From Rhodocyclales bacterium (GTDB lineage Bacteria > Pseudomonadota > Gammaproteobacteria > Burkholderiales > Rhodocyclaceae), in NCBI GenBank assembly GCA_016192435.1, contig JACPUD010000069.1, positions 35,040-99,039 of the forward strand: DNA of 64,000 bases, given 5' to 3'. This document shows positions 1 through 8,600 of this stretch, one piece after another. Under the pieces are notes generated by a model. The model saw only the letters and a list, made by a program, of their open reading frames with translations. It was not told the DNA's origin and ran no database searches. The position numbers and the translations under genes are program-made. Numbering within the stretch: position 1 is the first letter of the stretch; each line of letters starts with the position of its first letter.

Positions 1-563
1 CGCAGCAAGGCGATACGCGGGTAGCGCTGGTGCTGGGCGATCGCGCCGGCCAGCTCGCGGCCATAGGCGGCCAGCGTCCCCGCGTCGACTGCAGTCGGGC
101 GCGACGGCGCGGGGGGCGGGCCGGCGCGTGGCACTTCGATCGGCGGCGCGGCAGTCGGAGTCGGCTCGCCCTGGCGCAGGACCGGGGCGTCCCGCCCCGC
201 TTCCGGGACCGGGCTGGCAAGCACAGGCGAGCTTCGCTGCGGTGCGGGCGCGCGGCGGCCCGGAGGCTGCGCCGCTGCAGCGGCGAAAGTTGGCGCTGGC
301 GGCACGGCGAGCGCCTGGGGTCCGGGCGCAGGTGGCACGGCGAACCTCGCGGGTTCAGGCGCGGGCGCGATCAAGCGGGCCTGCAGGGCTTGTCGCGGCT
401 CCGGCTCGTCCCTGCGGCCTTCCAGTCCGGGCAGCCAGCCCAGGGTAAAGCTGTGGATCAGCACGGAGGCGAGCACGGCCGCGCCGAAGTGCCAGTCGGC
501 CCTGGCGCTGGGTCGGGTCATGGCTGGAAAGCTGAAGGGATATCCGAGTACGGCGGTATTCAT
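1..563 (-). CDS. tonB: TonB family energy transducer, C-terminus beyond window edge
   Basis: Reading leftward from the ATG at 561-563, the product has a short cytoplasmic tail, one hydrophobic anchor (about residues 24-38), a long Pro/Ala-rich linker, and then the start of a TonB C-terminal fold (YGRELAGAIAQHQRYPR). The gene runs off the window before its stop. TonB carries proton-motive energy from ExbB/ExbD to outer-membrane receptors for siderophores and other ligands. A second in-frame ATG at 519-521 is possible, and neither start has a strong ribosome site. A Fur-like box about 50 bp upstream fits iron control. A copy of the dispersed 16-bp repeat lies in the linker, where it reads VPPAPTF. 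The family assignment is firm; which TonB paralogue it is cannot be told. Confidence 0.8.
   Translation of the reverse strand, partial: MNTAVLGYPFSFPAMTRPSARADWHFGAAVLASVLIHSFTLGWLPGLEGRRDEPEPRQALQARLIAPAPEPARFAVPPAPGPQALAVPPAPTFAAAAAQPPGRRAPAPQRSSPVLASPVPEAGRDAPVLRQGEPTPTAAPPIEVPRAGPPPAPSRPTAVDAGTLAAYGRELAGAIAQHQRYPRIALL
286..301 (-). repeat. Dispersed 16-bp repeat, copy 1 (in tonB)
   Basis: Exact core CGCCAGCGCCAACTTT on the minus strand, preceded by CCGTGC and followed by CGCCG. It is sense with respect to tonB and encodes PPAPTF in the proline-rich linker. Confidence 0.8.
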
Positions 564-611
564 GCCCCAAAGCTAGCGCATCCGGCGGCCGGATTCCATT
601 CCCGGACGGCA

Positions 612-630
612 AATCATGAAAATCATTACC
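612..630. promoter_or_regulatory. Fur-box-like operator
   Basis: The 19-mer AATCATGAAAATCATTACC matches the classical Fur consensus (GATAATGATAATCATTATC) at 15 of 19 positions by hand alignment, including the central ATGA.AATCATTA block. It lies in the gap between tonB, which starts leftward at 563, and the NosR-type gene starting rightward at 822. That is a sensible repressor position for tonB. The rest of 564-821 shows no other site I can support. Confidence 0.55.
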
Positions 631-821
631 GCGGCGAACCCGGCCGCTGCACCCGGCACGACAATGAAATACTCCTTGGCCTCATCCTTGCTTTGGGTTT
701 CCGATTGATCTCGAAGCCGGCGCGGTAACAAATCCGACGCGGGCCGCAAACTGAGGAGATGCAGTGGCACTTGAAGAAGCACGCCTGACCAAGCCGGCGC
801 CGGCGCGCGCCACCCCTGCCG

Positions 822-2942
822 ATGTGCGCGCCTAGGCTCATCCGCGCCGCCAGGGCAGGCGCAGGATTGCTGGCGGGCCTGCTGCTGTGCTACCTGCCGG
901 CGGCGGCCGGCGACTTGACCCGGGCCGATATCGAGCGACGCTTTGCGCGGCCGCTGCATGTCGGCGAAAAGCTGCGCGAGATCGCCGCCTGGCCGCTGAG
1001 CAGCGAACTCCAGCCCGATGCCGGACCCGTCGGCTATGTCTTCGAATCGATCGACCTGGCGCCGATACCGGGCTTCGAGGGCACGCCGCTGAACCTGCTG
1101 GTGGCGATCGACGCCGACGGCAAGTTCATCGATGTCGAAGTCCTGCGCCAGCACGAGCCGGTGTTTCTCGGCGGCCTCGGCCCGCTGCCGCTCCAGGAGT
1201 TCGTCAAGCAGTACCAGGGCAAGAACCTCAAGCAGGACATCACGGTCGCCAGCACTTACGGCGCCACCCGCGCCGGCGGAGGCAAGCGTGTCGTGCTCGA
1301 CGGCGTGGCCAAGGCCACCGCCTCGGTGCGCATCGTCAATCAGTCGGTGCTCGCCGCGTCCCTCGCGGTCGCCCGCGCCCGCCTCGGCTTTGCCGATCCC
1401 GGCAGCGGCGCGCCGCCAGCCGTGGTCAAGCCGCTGCCCTTCGAGGCCATGGACTTCGCCACCCTGGTCCAGCGCGGCTACGTGCAGCGCCTGTCCCTGA
1501 GCAATGCCGATGTCGAGCAGCTGTTCGCCGGCAGCGAAGGCGCCGGCAGCGACGAACAGGCGCTGAGCAAGCCGGAAGAACTCTTCGTCGAAGTCTATGT
1601 GGCCTATCTCAATGCGCCCAGCATCGGCCGCAATCTGCTCGGCGATGCCGCCTGGGCGAAGTTCCAGGCCTATCTGGTGGACGAGCGCCCGGCGTTCTGG
1701 ATCGCCACCCGCGGCCGCTATGCGCTGGTCGACGAGGCCTTCGTGCCGGGCACGCCGCCGCCGCGCCTGGCGCTGGTGCAAAGCGAACTGCCGATCGAGC
1801 TGCGCGATGCCAACCGCGACTACGCGCGCCTGCCAGCACTCGGCGAATTGACCAGCGCCCTGATCCTGACCGCACCGGCCCATGCCGGACTCGATCCGGG
1901 ACGGCCCATGGAGTTTCGCTTCAGCGTCAGCCGCGCCCGCGGCATGATCCTGCCGGTCCTGACGCAGCAGCAGATCAGCCTGCGCTATACGCCGCCCGCG
2001 GAACTCTTCGACTACCCGCCGCGGCCGCTGCCGGAATGGCTGCAGGCCTGGCAGGGGCGGCTGCCCGACCTGTTGGTGATCGGCGCCGCGCTGCTGCTGC
2101 TGTGCGCCGTGCTGCTGCGCCCGCGCTGGTTCGCGGTGAAGCCGCGCCGCCTGTTCTGGTTCCGCAGCGGCTTCCTCGCCTTCACCCTGGGCTACATCGG
2201 CTGGTATGCGCAGGGCCAGCTTTCGATCGTGCAGATCACCGGTGCGATCAAATCCCTGGTTGCCGGCGGCGGACTCAAGAGCTTTCTCTACGACCCGGTT
2301 TCGCTCCTGCTGATCGCCTTCACCCTGGTCAGCCTAGGCGTCTGGGGCCGCGGCACTTTCTGCGGCTGGCTCTGTCCCTTCGGCGCCCTGCAGGAGTTCG
2401 TGGCGCGGCTCGCCGGCGCGCTGCGCCTGCCGCAGTGGCGCCTGCCGGCGTCTGTGTCGCGCCTGCTGGCACGCAGCCGCTATGCGATCCTCGCCCTGCT
2501 GGTCGGCGCCGCCGCCTTTGCCCCGGCCGCCGCCGAGAGGCTGGTGGAGATCGAACCCTTCAAGACCGCCATCACGGTCGGTTTCCAGCGCGAATGGCCC
2601 TTCCTGCTCTGGGCCGGCGGCCTGCTGCTGGCCGGCGCCTTCGTGTACAAGTTCTTCTGCCGCTTCATCTGCCCGCTCGGCGCGGCGCTGACGCTGGGCG
2701 GCAGGCTGCGGCGCTGGAACTGGCTGCCGCGCATCGAGGCCTGCGGCCAGCCCTGCCAGAAGTGTCGCAACACCTGCCGCTACGAGGCTATCCTGCCCGG
2801 CGGCGCCATCGCCTATGACGAATGTTTCGAGTGCCTCGACTGCGTCGGCATCTACCACGACAGCAGGCGTTGCGGACCGCAACGCCTGCAGGCGGCCAGG
2901 GGCAAGCACATCGTCTTCCCGCTGCGCCGGAAAAATCCCTGA
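822..2942 (+). CDS. nosR: NosR/NirI-type flavin and iron-sulfur membrane protein
   Basis: The 706-residue product has NosR architecture: a signal-like hydrophobic start; a periplasmic FMN-binding domain with DGVAKATASVR, whose Thr166 is the likely covalent-flavin residue; about five or six membrane spans; two CxxxCP motifs (GWLCPFGALQEF and FICPLGAAL); and a C-terminal cysteine-rich ferredoxin-like end (CGQPCQKCRNTC, CFECLDC). NosR feeds electrons to, and is needed for making, nitrous oxide reductase. No nosZ, nosD or nosL lies in the window, so this copy is an orphan and could serve another periplasmic reductase. No clear Shine-Dalgarno precedes the ATG. A short gap separates it from the convergent DUF4126 gene. 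The family call is strong; the symbol is tentative. Confidence 0.75.
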   Translation: MCAPRLIRAARAGAGLLAGLLLCYLPAAAGDLTRADIERRFARPLHVGEKLREIAAWPLSSELQPDAGPVGYVFESIDLAPIPGFEGTPLNLLVAIDADGKFIDVEVLRQHEPVFLGGLGPLPLQEFVKQYQGKNLKQDITVASTYGATRAGGGKRVVLDGVAKATASVRIVNQSVLAASLAVARARLGFADPGSGAPPAVVKPLPFEAMDFATLVQRGYVQRLSLSNADVEQLFAGSEGAGSDEQALSKPEELFVEVYVAYLNAPSIGRNLLGDAAWAKFQAYLVDERPAFWIATRGRYALVDEAFVPGTPPPRLALVQSELPIELRDANRDYARLPALGELTSALILTAPAHAGLDPGRPMEFRFSVSRARGMILPVLTQQQISLRYTPPAELFDYPPRPLPEWLQAWQGRLPDLLVIGAALLLLCAVLLRPRWFAVKPRRLFWFRSGFLAFTLGYIGWYAQGQLSIVQITGAIKSLVAGGGLKSFLYDPVSLLLIAFTLVSLGVWGRGTFCGWLCPFGALQEFVARLAGALRLPQWRLPASVSRLLARSRYAILALLVGAAAFAPAAAERLVEIEPFKTAITVGFQREWPFLLWAGGLLLAGAFVYKFFCRFICPLGAALTLGGRLRRWNWLPRIEACGQPCQKCRNTCRYEAILPGGAIAYDECFECLDCVGIYHDSRRCGPQRLQAARGKHIVFPLRRKNP

Positions 2943-2964
2943 GCGCCAGGCCTGAGCCTTGACG

Positions 2965-3594
2965 TCAGGGATTGGTGCCCGGGGTCCAGCGCGGCAGCGA
3001 GAGGCCGCGAATGATCCCGGCGACGCCGCGCCAGAGTTTTGGCAGCAGCCAGACGATCAGCGCCACCAGCACCAGCAGCAGCGCCAGCATCAGCCACGGG
3101 TGGGCGAACATCAGCCACAGCACGGCGAGCACCGCGACGTCTTCGCCGGCCGAGGCGGCGATGTTGGTGAAGGGTTCCGGCGAGGCGTTGATCAGGGCGC
3201 GCGTGCCGGCCTTGGTGAAGTGCGTGCCGGCCGCCAGCGTGCCGCCCAGCAGCGCCATCGCGGTCTGCCATTCGACGCCCTGGCCGCCGAAGGCCAGCGC
3301 GGCAAGCGCGGCGCCGGCGGGAATGCGGATGAAGGTATGCACGGTGTCCCAGATTGAATCCAGCAGCGGGATCTTGTCGGCGAAAAACTCGATGGTCAGC
3401 ATCAGGGCGGCGGCGCCCAGCAGCCAGGTGTGTTCGAGCAGTTGCAGGCCCGGCGGCAGCGCTATCCAGCCCAGCCTGCCGGCCAGGCCGACGACGAACA
3501 GCGCGGTGTAGAGCCGCAGGCCCGAGGCCCAGCCAAGCCCGGCGGCCAGTGCCAGGAGGCCGGCAAGGTCGAGCGGCAGATGGGCCAGGTCCAT
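2965..3594 (-). CDS. DUF4126 family membrane protein
   Basis: A 209-residue hydrophobic protein with several membrane spans and the SGLRLYTALFVVGLAGRLG motif near the N-terminus that I associate with DUF4126 proteins. No function is known to me. I chose the ATG at 3592-3594 because ACGGAG sits about eight bases upstream; a longer reading from an upstream codon lacks a ribosome site. It converges with the NosR-type gene and diverges from arsS. The 191-bp gap to arsS carries no palindrome I would defend. Confidence 0.65.
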   Translation of the reverse strand: MDLAHLPLDLAGLLALAAGLGWASGLRLYTALFVVGLAGRLGWIALPPGLQLLEHTWLLGAAALMLTIEFFADKIPLLDSIWDTVHTFIRIPAGAALAALAFGGQGVEWQTAMALLGGTLAAGTHFTKAGTRALINASPEPFTNIAASAGEDVAVLAVLWLMFAHPWLMLALLLVLVALIVWLLPKLWRGVAGIIRGLSLPRWTPGTNP

Positions 3595-3785
3595 GATCGA
3601 TGCTCCGTGCTGAGGAAAGCTCACGTCGCCACTATAGCTCCTGGCCGCAATTCCTCAAGTCGAGTCCGCAGCGAACCGTGCAAACTGCCACATGTGTCGA
3701 CAATTTGCGGCAGGCCTTTTTCGGGCACACTTGTAAGCAATCGCGGCTTTGGCCGACCAAGCCAGACCATCTCCGGAGACACGGC

Positions 3786-4784
3786 ATGCATGACACGCTG
3801 CACCTGCTGACCCAGACCGACTTTCCCGCCATCAGGCGACGCGGGATCGAAACCCTGCAACTCAACCTCGGCTACCGCTGCAACCAGAGCTGCCTGCACT
3901 GCCACGTCAATGCCGGGCCCAAGCGCACCGAGGAAATGACGGCTGAAACCATCGATGCGGTGCTTGCCTTCATTGCCGCCAGCCCCGGCATCCGGACCAT
4001 CGACCTCACCGGCGGCGCGCCGGAACTCAACCCGCAGTTCCGTCGCCTGGTGATCGCGGCGCGCGCGCGCGGCCTGCGCGTGATCGACCGCTGCAACCTG
4101 ACCATACTCGAAGAGCCGGGTTTCGCCGACCTGGCCGATTTTCTCGCCGGCCACCGGGTCGAGATCGTCGCCTCGCTGCCCTGCTACCTCGAAGAGAACG
4201 TCGACCGGCAGCGCGGCAAGGGCGTGTTCGAAGCCAGCCTGCGCGCGCTGAAGAAACTCAATGCGCTGGGTTACGGCCAGGAGGGCAGCGGTCTCGGCCT
4301 CAACCTGGTCTACAACCCGCAGGGGCCCAGCCTGCCGCCGCCGCAGGCCGCGCTGCAGGCCGACTACAAGCGGCATCTCGGCGAAAATTACGGCATCGTC
4401 TTCAACGAGTTGTTCACCCTGGCCAACATGCCGATCCAGCGCTTCGGCAGCACGCTGATTTCCAGGGGCCAGTTCAATGCCTACATGGAGCTGCTGCGCA
4501 CGGCACACCATGACGACAACCTGGACCAGGTGATGTGCCGCAGCCTGGTCAGCATCGACTGGCAGGGCTATCTCTACGACTGCGACTTCAATCAGCAACT
4601 GGGCCTGGCGATTCCCGGCGTGCGCAGCGGCCGCCTGCATATCACCGAGGCCGCCGCGATCGGCCTGGACGGTCAGCCGATCCGCATCGCCGATCACTGC
4701 TATGGCTGCACCGCCGGCCAGGGTTCGAGTTGCGGCGGCGCGCTGGGCCACGAGACGGCCCCGGCGCCCGGCTGCGGCCGTTGA
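3786..4784 (+). CDS. arsS: Arsenosugar biosynthesis radical SAM protein ArsS
   Basis: A 332-residue radical SAM enzyme. CNQSCLHCH supplies the three cysteines for the [4Fe-4S]/SAM cluster, LTGGAPELNP follows as the SAM-contact motif, and the C-terminus has an extra cysteine set (CYGCTAGQGSSC). In studied bacteria ArsS transfers a deoxyadenosyl group to dimethylated arsenic after ArsM has acted, towards arsenosugars. The ATG at 3786 follows GGAGA at a good distance. Its usual partner arsM is about 16 kb away at 20441, with other arsenosugar-type genes beyond, so the pathway is split here. Assignment is by whole-protein resemblance (Cys-rich radical SAM family) and is fairly secure. Confidence 0.8.
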   Translation: MHDTLHLLTQTDFPAIRRRGIETLQLNLGYRCNQSCLHCHVNAGPKRTEEMTAETIDAVLAFIAASPGIRTIDLTGGAPELNPQFRRLVIAARARGLRVIDRCNLTILEEPGFADLADFLAGHRVEIVASLPCYLEENVDRQRGKGVFEASLRALKKLNALGYGQEGSGLGLNLVYNPQGPSLPPPQAALQADYKRHLGENYGIVFNELFTLANMPIQRFGSTLISRGQFNAYMELLRTAHHDDNLDQVMCRSLVSIDWQGYLYDCDFNQQLGLAIPGVRSGRLHITEAAAIGLDGQPIRIADHCYGCTAGQGSSCGGALGHETAPAPGCGR

Positions 4785-4833
4785 AGACCCCGCCCGCCGA
4801 CAGGAAATCTGAAACGTCTGGAAAGAATCCGCG

Positions 4834-5517
4834 ATGACTCCACTGCACGACATCGACGCCTGCGTGTTCGACGCCTACGGCACGCTGTTCGACTTCAACA
4901 GCGCCGCGAGCGCCGCCAGGGATGAACTGGGCGAGGACTGGCAGCGCCTGTCCGAGCTGTGGCGCCTGAAGCAGTTGCAATACACCTGGCTGCGCGGACT
5001 GGCGGAACATCATGCCGATTTCTGGCAGGTCACCGGCGACGCGCTGGACTTCGCGCTGGCCACGCTCAACATCGAGCGGCCCGGCCTGCGCGCGCGCCTG
5101 ATGAATCTCTACCTCCAGCTCAGCACCTATCCGGAAGTGCCGGCCATGCTGCAGGAATTGAAGCAACGCGGCATCAAGCTCGCCATCCTGTCCAACGGCA
5201 ACCCGCCGATGCTGGCCGCGGTGGTGAGCAATTCCGGACTGGAGGGCGTATTCGATGCCGTGCTGTCGGTCGAGGAAGTCGGCGTGTACAAGCCGCATCC
5301 GCTGGTCTATGGGCTGGCCGCGCAGCGCCTGGCGATCACGCCGTCGCGCATCTGCTTCCTTTCGTCGAACGGCTGGGACGCCTATTCGGCCAAGGCCTTC
5401 GGCTTTCGCGTGATCTGGTGCAACCGCTTCGGCCAGGCCCCGGAACGGATCCCGGCGACGCCGGACGGCGAGATCGACAACCTCGGCGCGCTGCCGGCCC
5501 TGCTCGAGCAGGCCTAG
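4834..5517 (+). CDS. HAD superfamily hydrolase, type II haloacid dehalogenase-like
   Basis: A 227-residue HAD enzyme with motif I DAYGTLFD (Asp nucleophile), motif II SNGNP, a Lys in YKPHPLVY, and SSNGWDAYSA as the acidic or dehalogenase-type motif. This pattern is close to (S)-2-haloacid dehalogenases, but many such proteins are small-molecule phosphatases, so the substrate is open. It lies 49 bp after arsS on the same strand and about 230 bp before the glycerol-3-phosphate genes. A degenerate copy of the dispersed repeat follows it. Confidence 0.7.
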   Translation: MTPLHDIDACVFDAYGTLFDFNSAASAARDELGEDWQRLSELWRLKQLQYTWLRGLAEHHADFWQVTGDALDFALATLNIERPGLRARLMNLYLQLSTYPEVPAMLQELKQRGIKLAILSNGNPPMLAAVVSNSGLEGVFDAVLSVEEVGVYKPHPLVYGLAAQRLAITPSRICFLSSNGWDAYSAKAFGFRVIWCNRFGQAPERIPATPDGEIDNLGALPALLEQA

Positions 5518-5545
5518 CCCGCGCCCACAGGCCGGCTTGCCGCGC

Positions 5546-5561
5546 AGAGTTGGCGCTTGCC
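5546..5561 (-). repeat. Dispersed repeat, degenerate copy
   Basis: AGAGTTGGCGCTTGCC keeps 14 of 16 core positions. It lies in the 230-bp gap after the HAD gene, antisense to it, and is probably a decayed copy. Confidence 0.4.
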
Positions 5562-5747
5562 GGCGCGCGAAGCGCTTTCCCCGGCAGACAGAGTCCGACC
5601 CGGCGACGGCAAGGCGAGGTGGACGCCCGATTGCCAAATGCGTATGCTGATCCAGGAAGTTGGCGGCGGGCTGCCGCAATCCGCAGCCGCCCACCCCGAC
5701 CTGCAAGCCTAGCCCACCAATGTCCGACTAAAACTCGAAGCAAGATC

Positions 5748-7019
5748 ATGGCGGCATCTGCGATAGCAAGCATCAACTTCAAGGCGGCAGCACTTGAGTT
5801 GCTGCCCGAGGGCGCCAACTTCGAGGCCTGCCTGAGCTGCGGGCTTTGCTCTTCGGGCTGCCCGGCCGCGGGGATGGAGAACATGGATCCCCGCAAGTTC
5901 ATCCGCATGGCGCTGCTGGGCATGGACGAGGAGCTGTCGACCACGCCCTGGATCTGGTGCTGCACGATGTGCAAGCGCTGCCAGTACGTGTGCCCGATGA
6001 GCATCGACGTCTCGCAACTGGTGTTCCTCGCCCGCGGCAACTGGCCCGAAGACCGGAAGCCCGCGGGAATCGTGCGCTCCTGCCAGCTCGCCACGTCCAG
6101 CGATTCGACCAGCGCGATGGGCATGCCGCCGGCCGACTTCGTCGCCGTGGTCGAGGAAGTGCTGGAGGAAGTCCGCGCCGCGCAGCCGGATTTTCGCCAC
6201 CTGCAGGCGCCGATCGACAGGCGTGGTGCCCACTTCTTCGTCAACCAGAACTCGCGCGAGCCGATGAACGAGCCGGAAGAAATGGTTCCGCTGTGGAAGA
6301 TCTTCGACGTGGTCGGCGCCGACTGGACCTATGCCTCGAAAGGCTGGGCGGCGGAGAACTTCTGCATGTTCTCGGGCAACGAAGACGCCTGGCGCGAAGT
6401 CGTCCGCAAACGCGTCGACGCGGTCAATCAACTCGGCTGCGAAGTCTGGCTCAACACCGAGTGCGGCCACAGCTACTACTCGATGTGGCAGGGCATCGAA
6501 CGCTTCGGCCTGGAGGCGAACTTCCGCCTCGAAAGCATCGTCACCTACTACGCCCAGTGGATACGCGACGGCAAGCTGCCGGTCGATGCGCGCTGGAATT
6601 CCCAGGGCATCAAGTTCACCGTGCAGGACCCCTGCATGATCGTGCGCAAGGCCTACGGCGACGCCATCGCCGAGGACATGCGCTTCGTCGTCAGGACCCT
6701 GGTCGGCGAGGAGAACTTCGTCGACATGCAGCCCAACCGCAGCGCCAACTATTGCTGCGGCGGCGGCGGCGGTTTCCTCCAGGCCGGCATGACCGAGCAG
6801 CGGCGGACCTACGGCAAGCGCAAGTTCGACCAGATCGCTGCCACCGGCGCCGCCTACGTGCTGACGCCCTGCCACAACTGCCATTCGCAGATGCACGACA
6901 TCGGCCGCTTTTACGGCGGGCACTACGGCGTGGTGCATCTGTGGACGCTGATCTGCCTCTCGCTGGGGATACTCGGCAAGAACGAGCGCATCTACCTGGG
7001 GCCGGAGCTGCGCGGCTGA
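5748..7019 (+). CDS. GlpC-like iron-sulfur subunit (HdrD/CCG-domain protein)
   Basis: A 423-residue soluble protein. The N-terminal ferredoxin-type part has CLSCGLCSSGCP and CCTMCKRCQYVCP, enough cysteines for two [4Fe-4S] clusters. The C-terminal part has a CCG-type motif (DPCMIV, then NYCCGGGGGF, then TPCHNCHSQ) as in heterodisulfide reductase and GlpC-type subunits. An earlier, weaker CCG-like stretch surrounds TECGHSYYSM. It is followed after 3 bp by a GlpA-like and then a GlpB-like gene, so it most likely passes electrons from glycerol-3-phosphate dehydrogenase to the quinone pool. The ATG at 5748 begins MAASAIAS; the ribosome site is weak. It differs enough from enterobacterial GlpC that I leave the symbol blank. 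Confidence 0.7.
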   Translation: MAASAIASINFKAAALELLPEGANFEACLSCGLCSSGCPAAGMENMDPRKFIRMALLGMDEELSTTPWIWCCTMCKRCQYVCPMSIDVSQLVFLARGNWPEDRKPAGIVRSCQLATSSDSTSAMGMPPADFVAVVEEVLEEVRAAQPDFRHLQAPIDRRGAHFFVNQNSREPMNEPEEMVPLWKIFDVVGADWTYASKGWAAENFCMFSGNEDAWREVVRKRVDAVNQLGCEVWLNTECGHSYYSMWQGIERFGLEANFRLESIVTYYAQWIRDGKLPVDARWNSQGIKFTVQDPCMIVRKAYGDAIAEDMRFVVRTLVGEENFVDMQPNRSANYCCGGGGGFLQAGMTEQRRTYGKRKFDQIAATGAAYVLTPCHNCHSQMHDIGRFYGGHYGVVHLWTLICLSLGILGKNERIYLGPELRG

Positions 7020-7022
7020 ACC

Positions 7023-8600
7023 ATGTCCTCCGACGCAACGACACTGGAGACCGAGGTACTGATCATCGGCGGCGGCGTGACCGGCGCCGGGATCATGCGC
7101 GACCTGGCGCTGCGCGGCATCCAGAGCCTGCTGATCGACAAGCGCGACCTCTGCGCCGGCGCCTCGGGCGGCAACCACGGCCTGCTGCATTCCGGCGCCC
7201 GCTATGTCTCCACCGATCCCGGCGCGGCGATCGAATGCCGCAAGGAAAACGCGTTGCTCAAGCGGCTTGCGCCGCAGTGCATCGAGACCGCCGGCGGCCT
7301 GTTCGTCGCAGTCCAAGGCGATGATCCGGAATTTGCCGATCGGTTTCCGGCCCTGTGCCAGCATGCCGGCATCGACTGCGGGGAACTGACTCCCGCCGAA
7401 GCGAGACGGCTGGAACCCGTGCTTTCGGAAAAGCTGTTCAAGGCCTATCGGGTGCCGGACGCCACCATCGATCCCTTTCACCTCGCCATGCTGAATGTCG
7501 ATCACGCCCGCCTGCTCAACGGCAGTCTCTATCGCCCGCATACGGAGGTTCTGCGTTTCGAAGTCGCGGCAGGGGAAATCCGCGCCGCCATCTGCCACGA
7601 CCATCTGCACAACCGCCGCCTGACGATCCGCGCCAGGCAGTTCGTCAATGCCGGCGGCGCCTGGGCCATGAACATCGCGCGGCTGGCGGCATGTACCGAC
7701 GTGCACCTGCTCTACGCCAAAGGCACCATCCTGGTCAGCAACGACCGCCTGGCGCAACGCGTCATCAACCGTCTGCGACCTCCCGGCGACGGCGACATCC
7801 TGGTGCCGGGCGGCACGGTTTCCCTGCTCGGCACCACCTCGACCCGGGTCGAGGACCTGGAACAGGTCTCCCCCACGGCGGAGGAAATCGACCGCAACAT
7901 CCGCGAGGGCGCGGCAATGATCCCGGCGCTGGCCGGTGCCCGCTACATCCGGGCCTTTTCCCGGGTGCGGCCGCTGCTGCAGCCCAGCGGAACCACGGAC
8001 CGCGCCGCGACGCGCGGCTTCGCCCTGCTCGATCACGCGTCGCAGGGGGTGGACAATTTCTGCACCATCACCGGCGGAAAACTGACGACCTTCCGCCTGA
8101 TGGCGGAAAGGACCGCCGACCTCGTCGCCCGTCGCCTCGGCAACGACCGGGCCGGCCTGACCGCGACCGTGCCGCTGCCCGACAACGAAGCCAGCAGCTG
8201 GGCCGATCCCGCCGCCGCACCGAAACGCTGGCATCACGACCGCGACCCTGACGACATGATTCTCTGCGAATGCGAAATGGTGCCGCAGTCGGCGATCGAA
8301 CAGGTCTTCGCCAACTCGCCGGACATCGAAAAGGAGCGCACCATAGACTTGATCGCGCTCCGCACCCGGGCCGGCAAAGGCCCCTGCCAGGGTTCCTTCT
8401 GCGGCATCCGCATCGGCTCCTATCTCTACGACCGGGGCTACTACCGCGACGCGACCGGTCTTGCCCACTTGCGCGACTTTCTCGACGAACGCTTCAAGGG
8501 CCAGCGCAGCGTGATCTGGGGACCGCAGGCGGCGCAGATGGAACTGGCGGAAGCCCTGCACTGCGGACTGCTCGGCCTCGACACGCTGGAGGACGAATGA
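7023..8600 (+). CDS. glpA: Anaerobic glycerol-3-phosphate dehydrogenase, large subunit
   Basis: A 525-residue FAD enzyme with an N-terminal dinucleotide fold (GGGVTGAGIMRDLALRG), the GNHGLLHSGARY substrate-flavin region, and a C-terminal BFD-like [2Fe-2S] domain (LCECEMV and GPCQGSFCG). The C-terminal domain separates GlpA from the aerobic GlpD type. It oxidises sn-glycerol-3-phosphate to dihydroxyacetone phosphate. The gene starts 3 bp after the iron-sulfur gene, and its stop overlaps the next start as ATGA, so translation is coupled. Order here is C-A-B rather than the enterobacterial A-B-C. Confidence 0.85.
   Translation: MSSDATTLETEVLIIGGGVTGAGIMRDLALRGIQSLLIDKRDLCAGASGGNHGLLHSGARYVSTDPGAAIECRKENALLKRLAPQCIETAGGLFVAVQGDDPEFADRFPALCQHAGIDCGELTPAEARRLEPVLSEKLFKAYRVPDATIDPFHLAMLNVDHARLLNGSLYRPHTEVLRFEVAAGEIRAAICHDHLHNRRLTIRARQFVNAGGAWAMNIARLAACTDVHLLYAKGTILVSNDRLAQRVINRLRPPGDGDILVPGGTVSLLGTTSTRVEDLEQVSPTAEEIDRNIREGAAMIPALAGARYIRAFSRVRPLLQPSGTTDRAATRGFALLDHASQGVDNFCTITGGKLTTFRLMAERTADLVARRLGNDRAGLTATVPLPDNEASSWADPAAAPKRWHHDRDPDDMILCECEMVPQSAIEQVFANSPDIEKERTIDLIALRTRAGKGPCQGSFCGIRIGSYLYDRGYYRDATGLAHLRDFLDERFKGQRSVIWGPQAAQMELAEALHCGLLGLDTLEDE

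Noticed and set aside
631..821. Possible FNR box (TTGATCTCGA) before the NosR-type gene
   Set aside because: The second half-site ATCAA is missing, so the match is one-sided.
6738..6765. CGCAGCGCCAACTATTGCTGCGG resembling the dispersed repeat
   Set aside because: It codes the conserved RSANYCCGG iron-sulfur motif, so protein constraint explains the match.
5709..8561. Very long open frame antisense to the glp genes
   Set aside because: Composition is that of a GC-rich shadow frame (Ala, Arg, Gly, His runs, no domain), while the sense genes have clear motifs.
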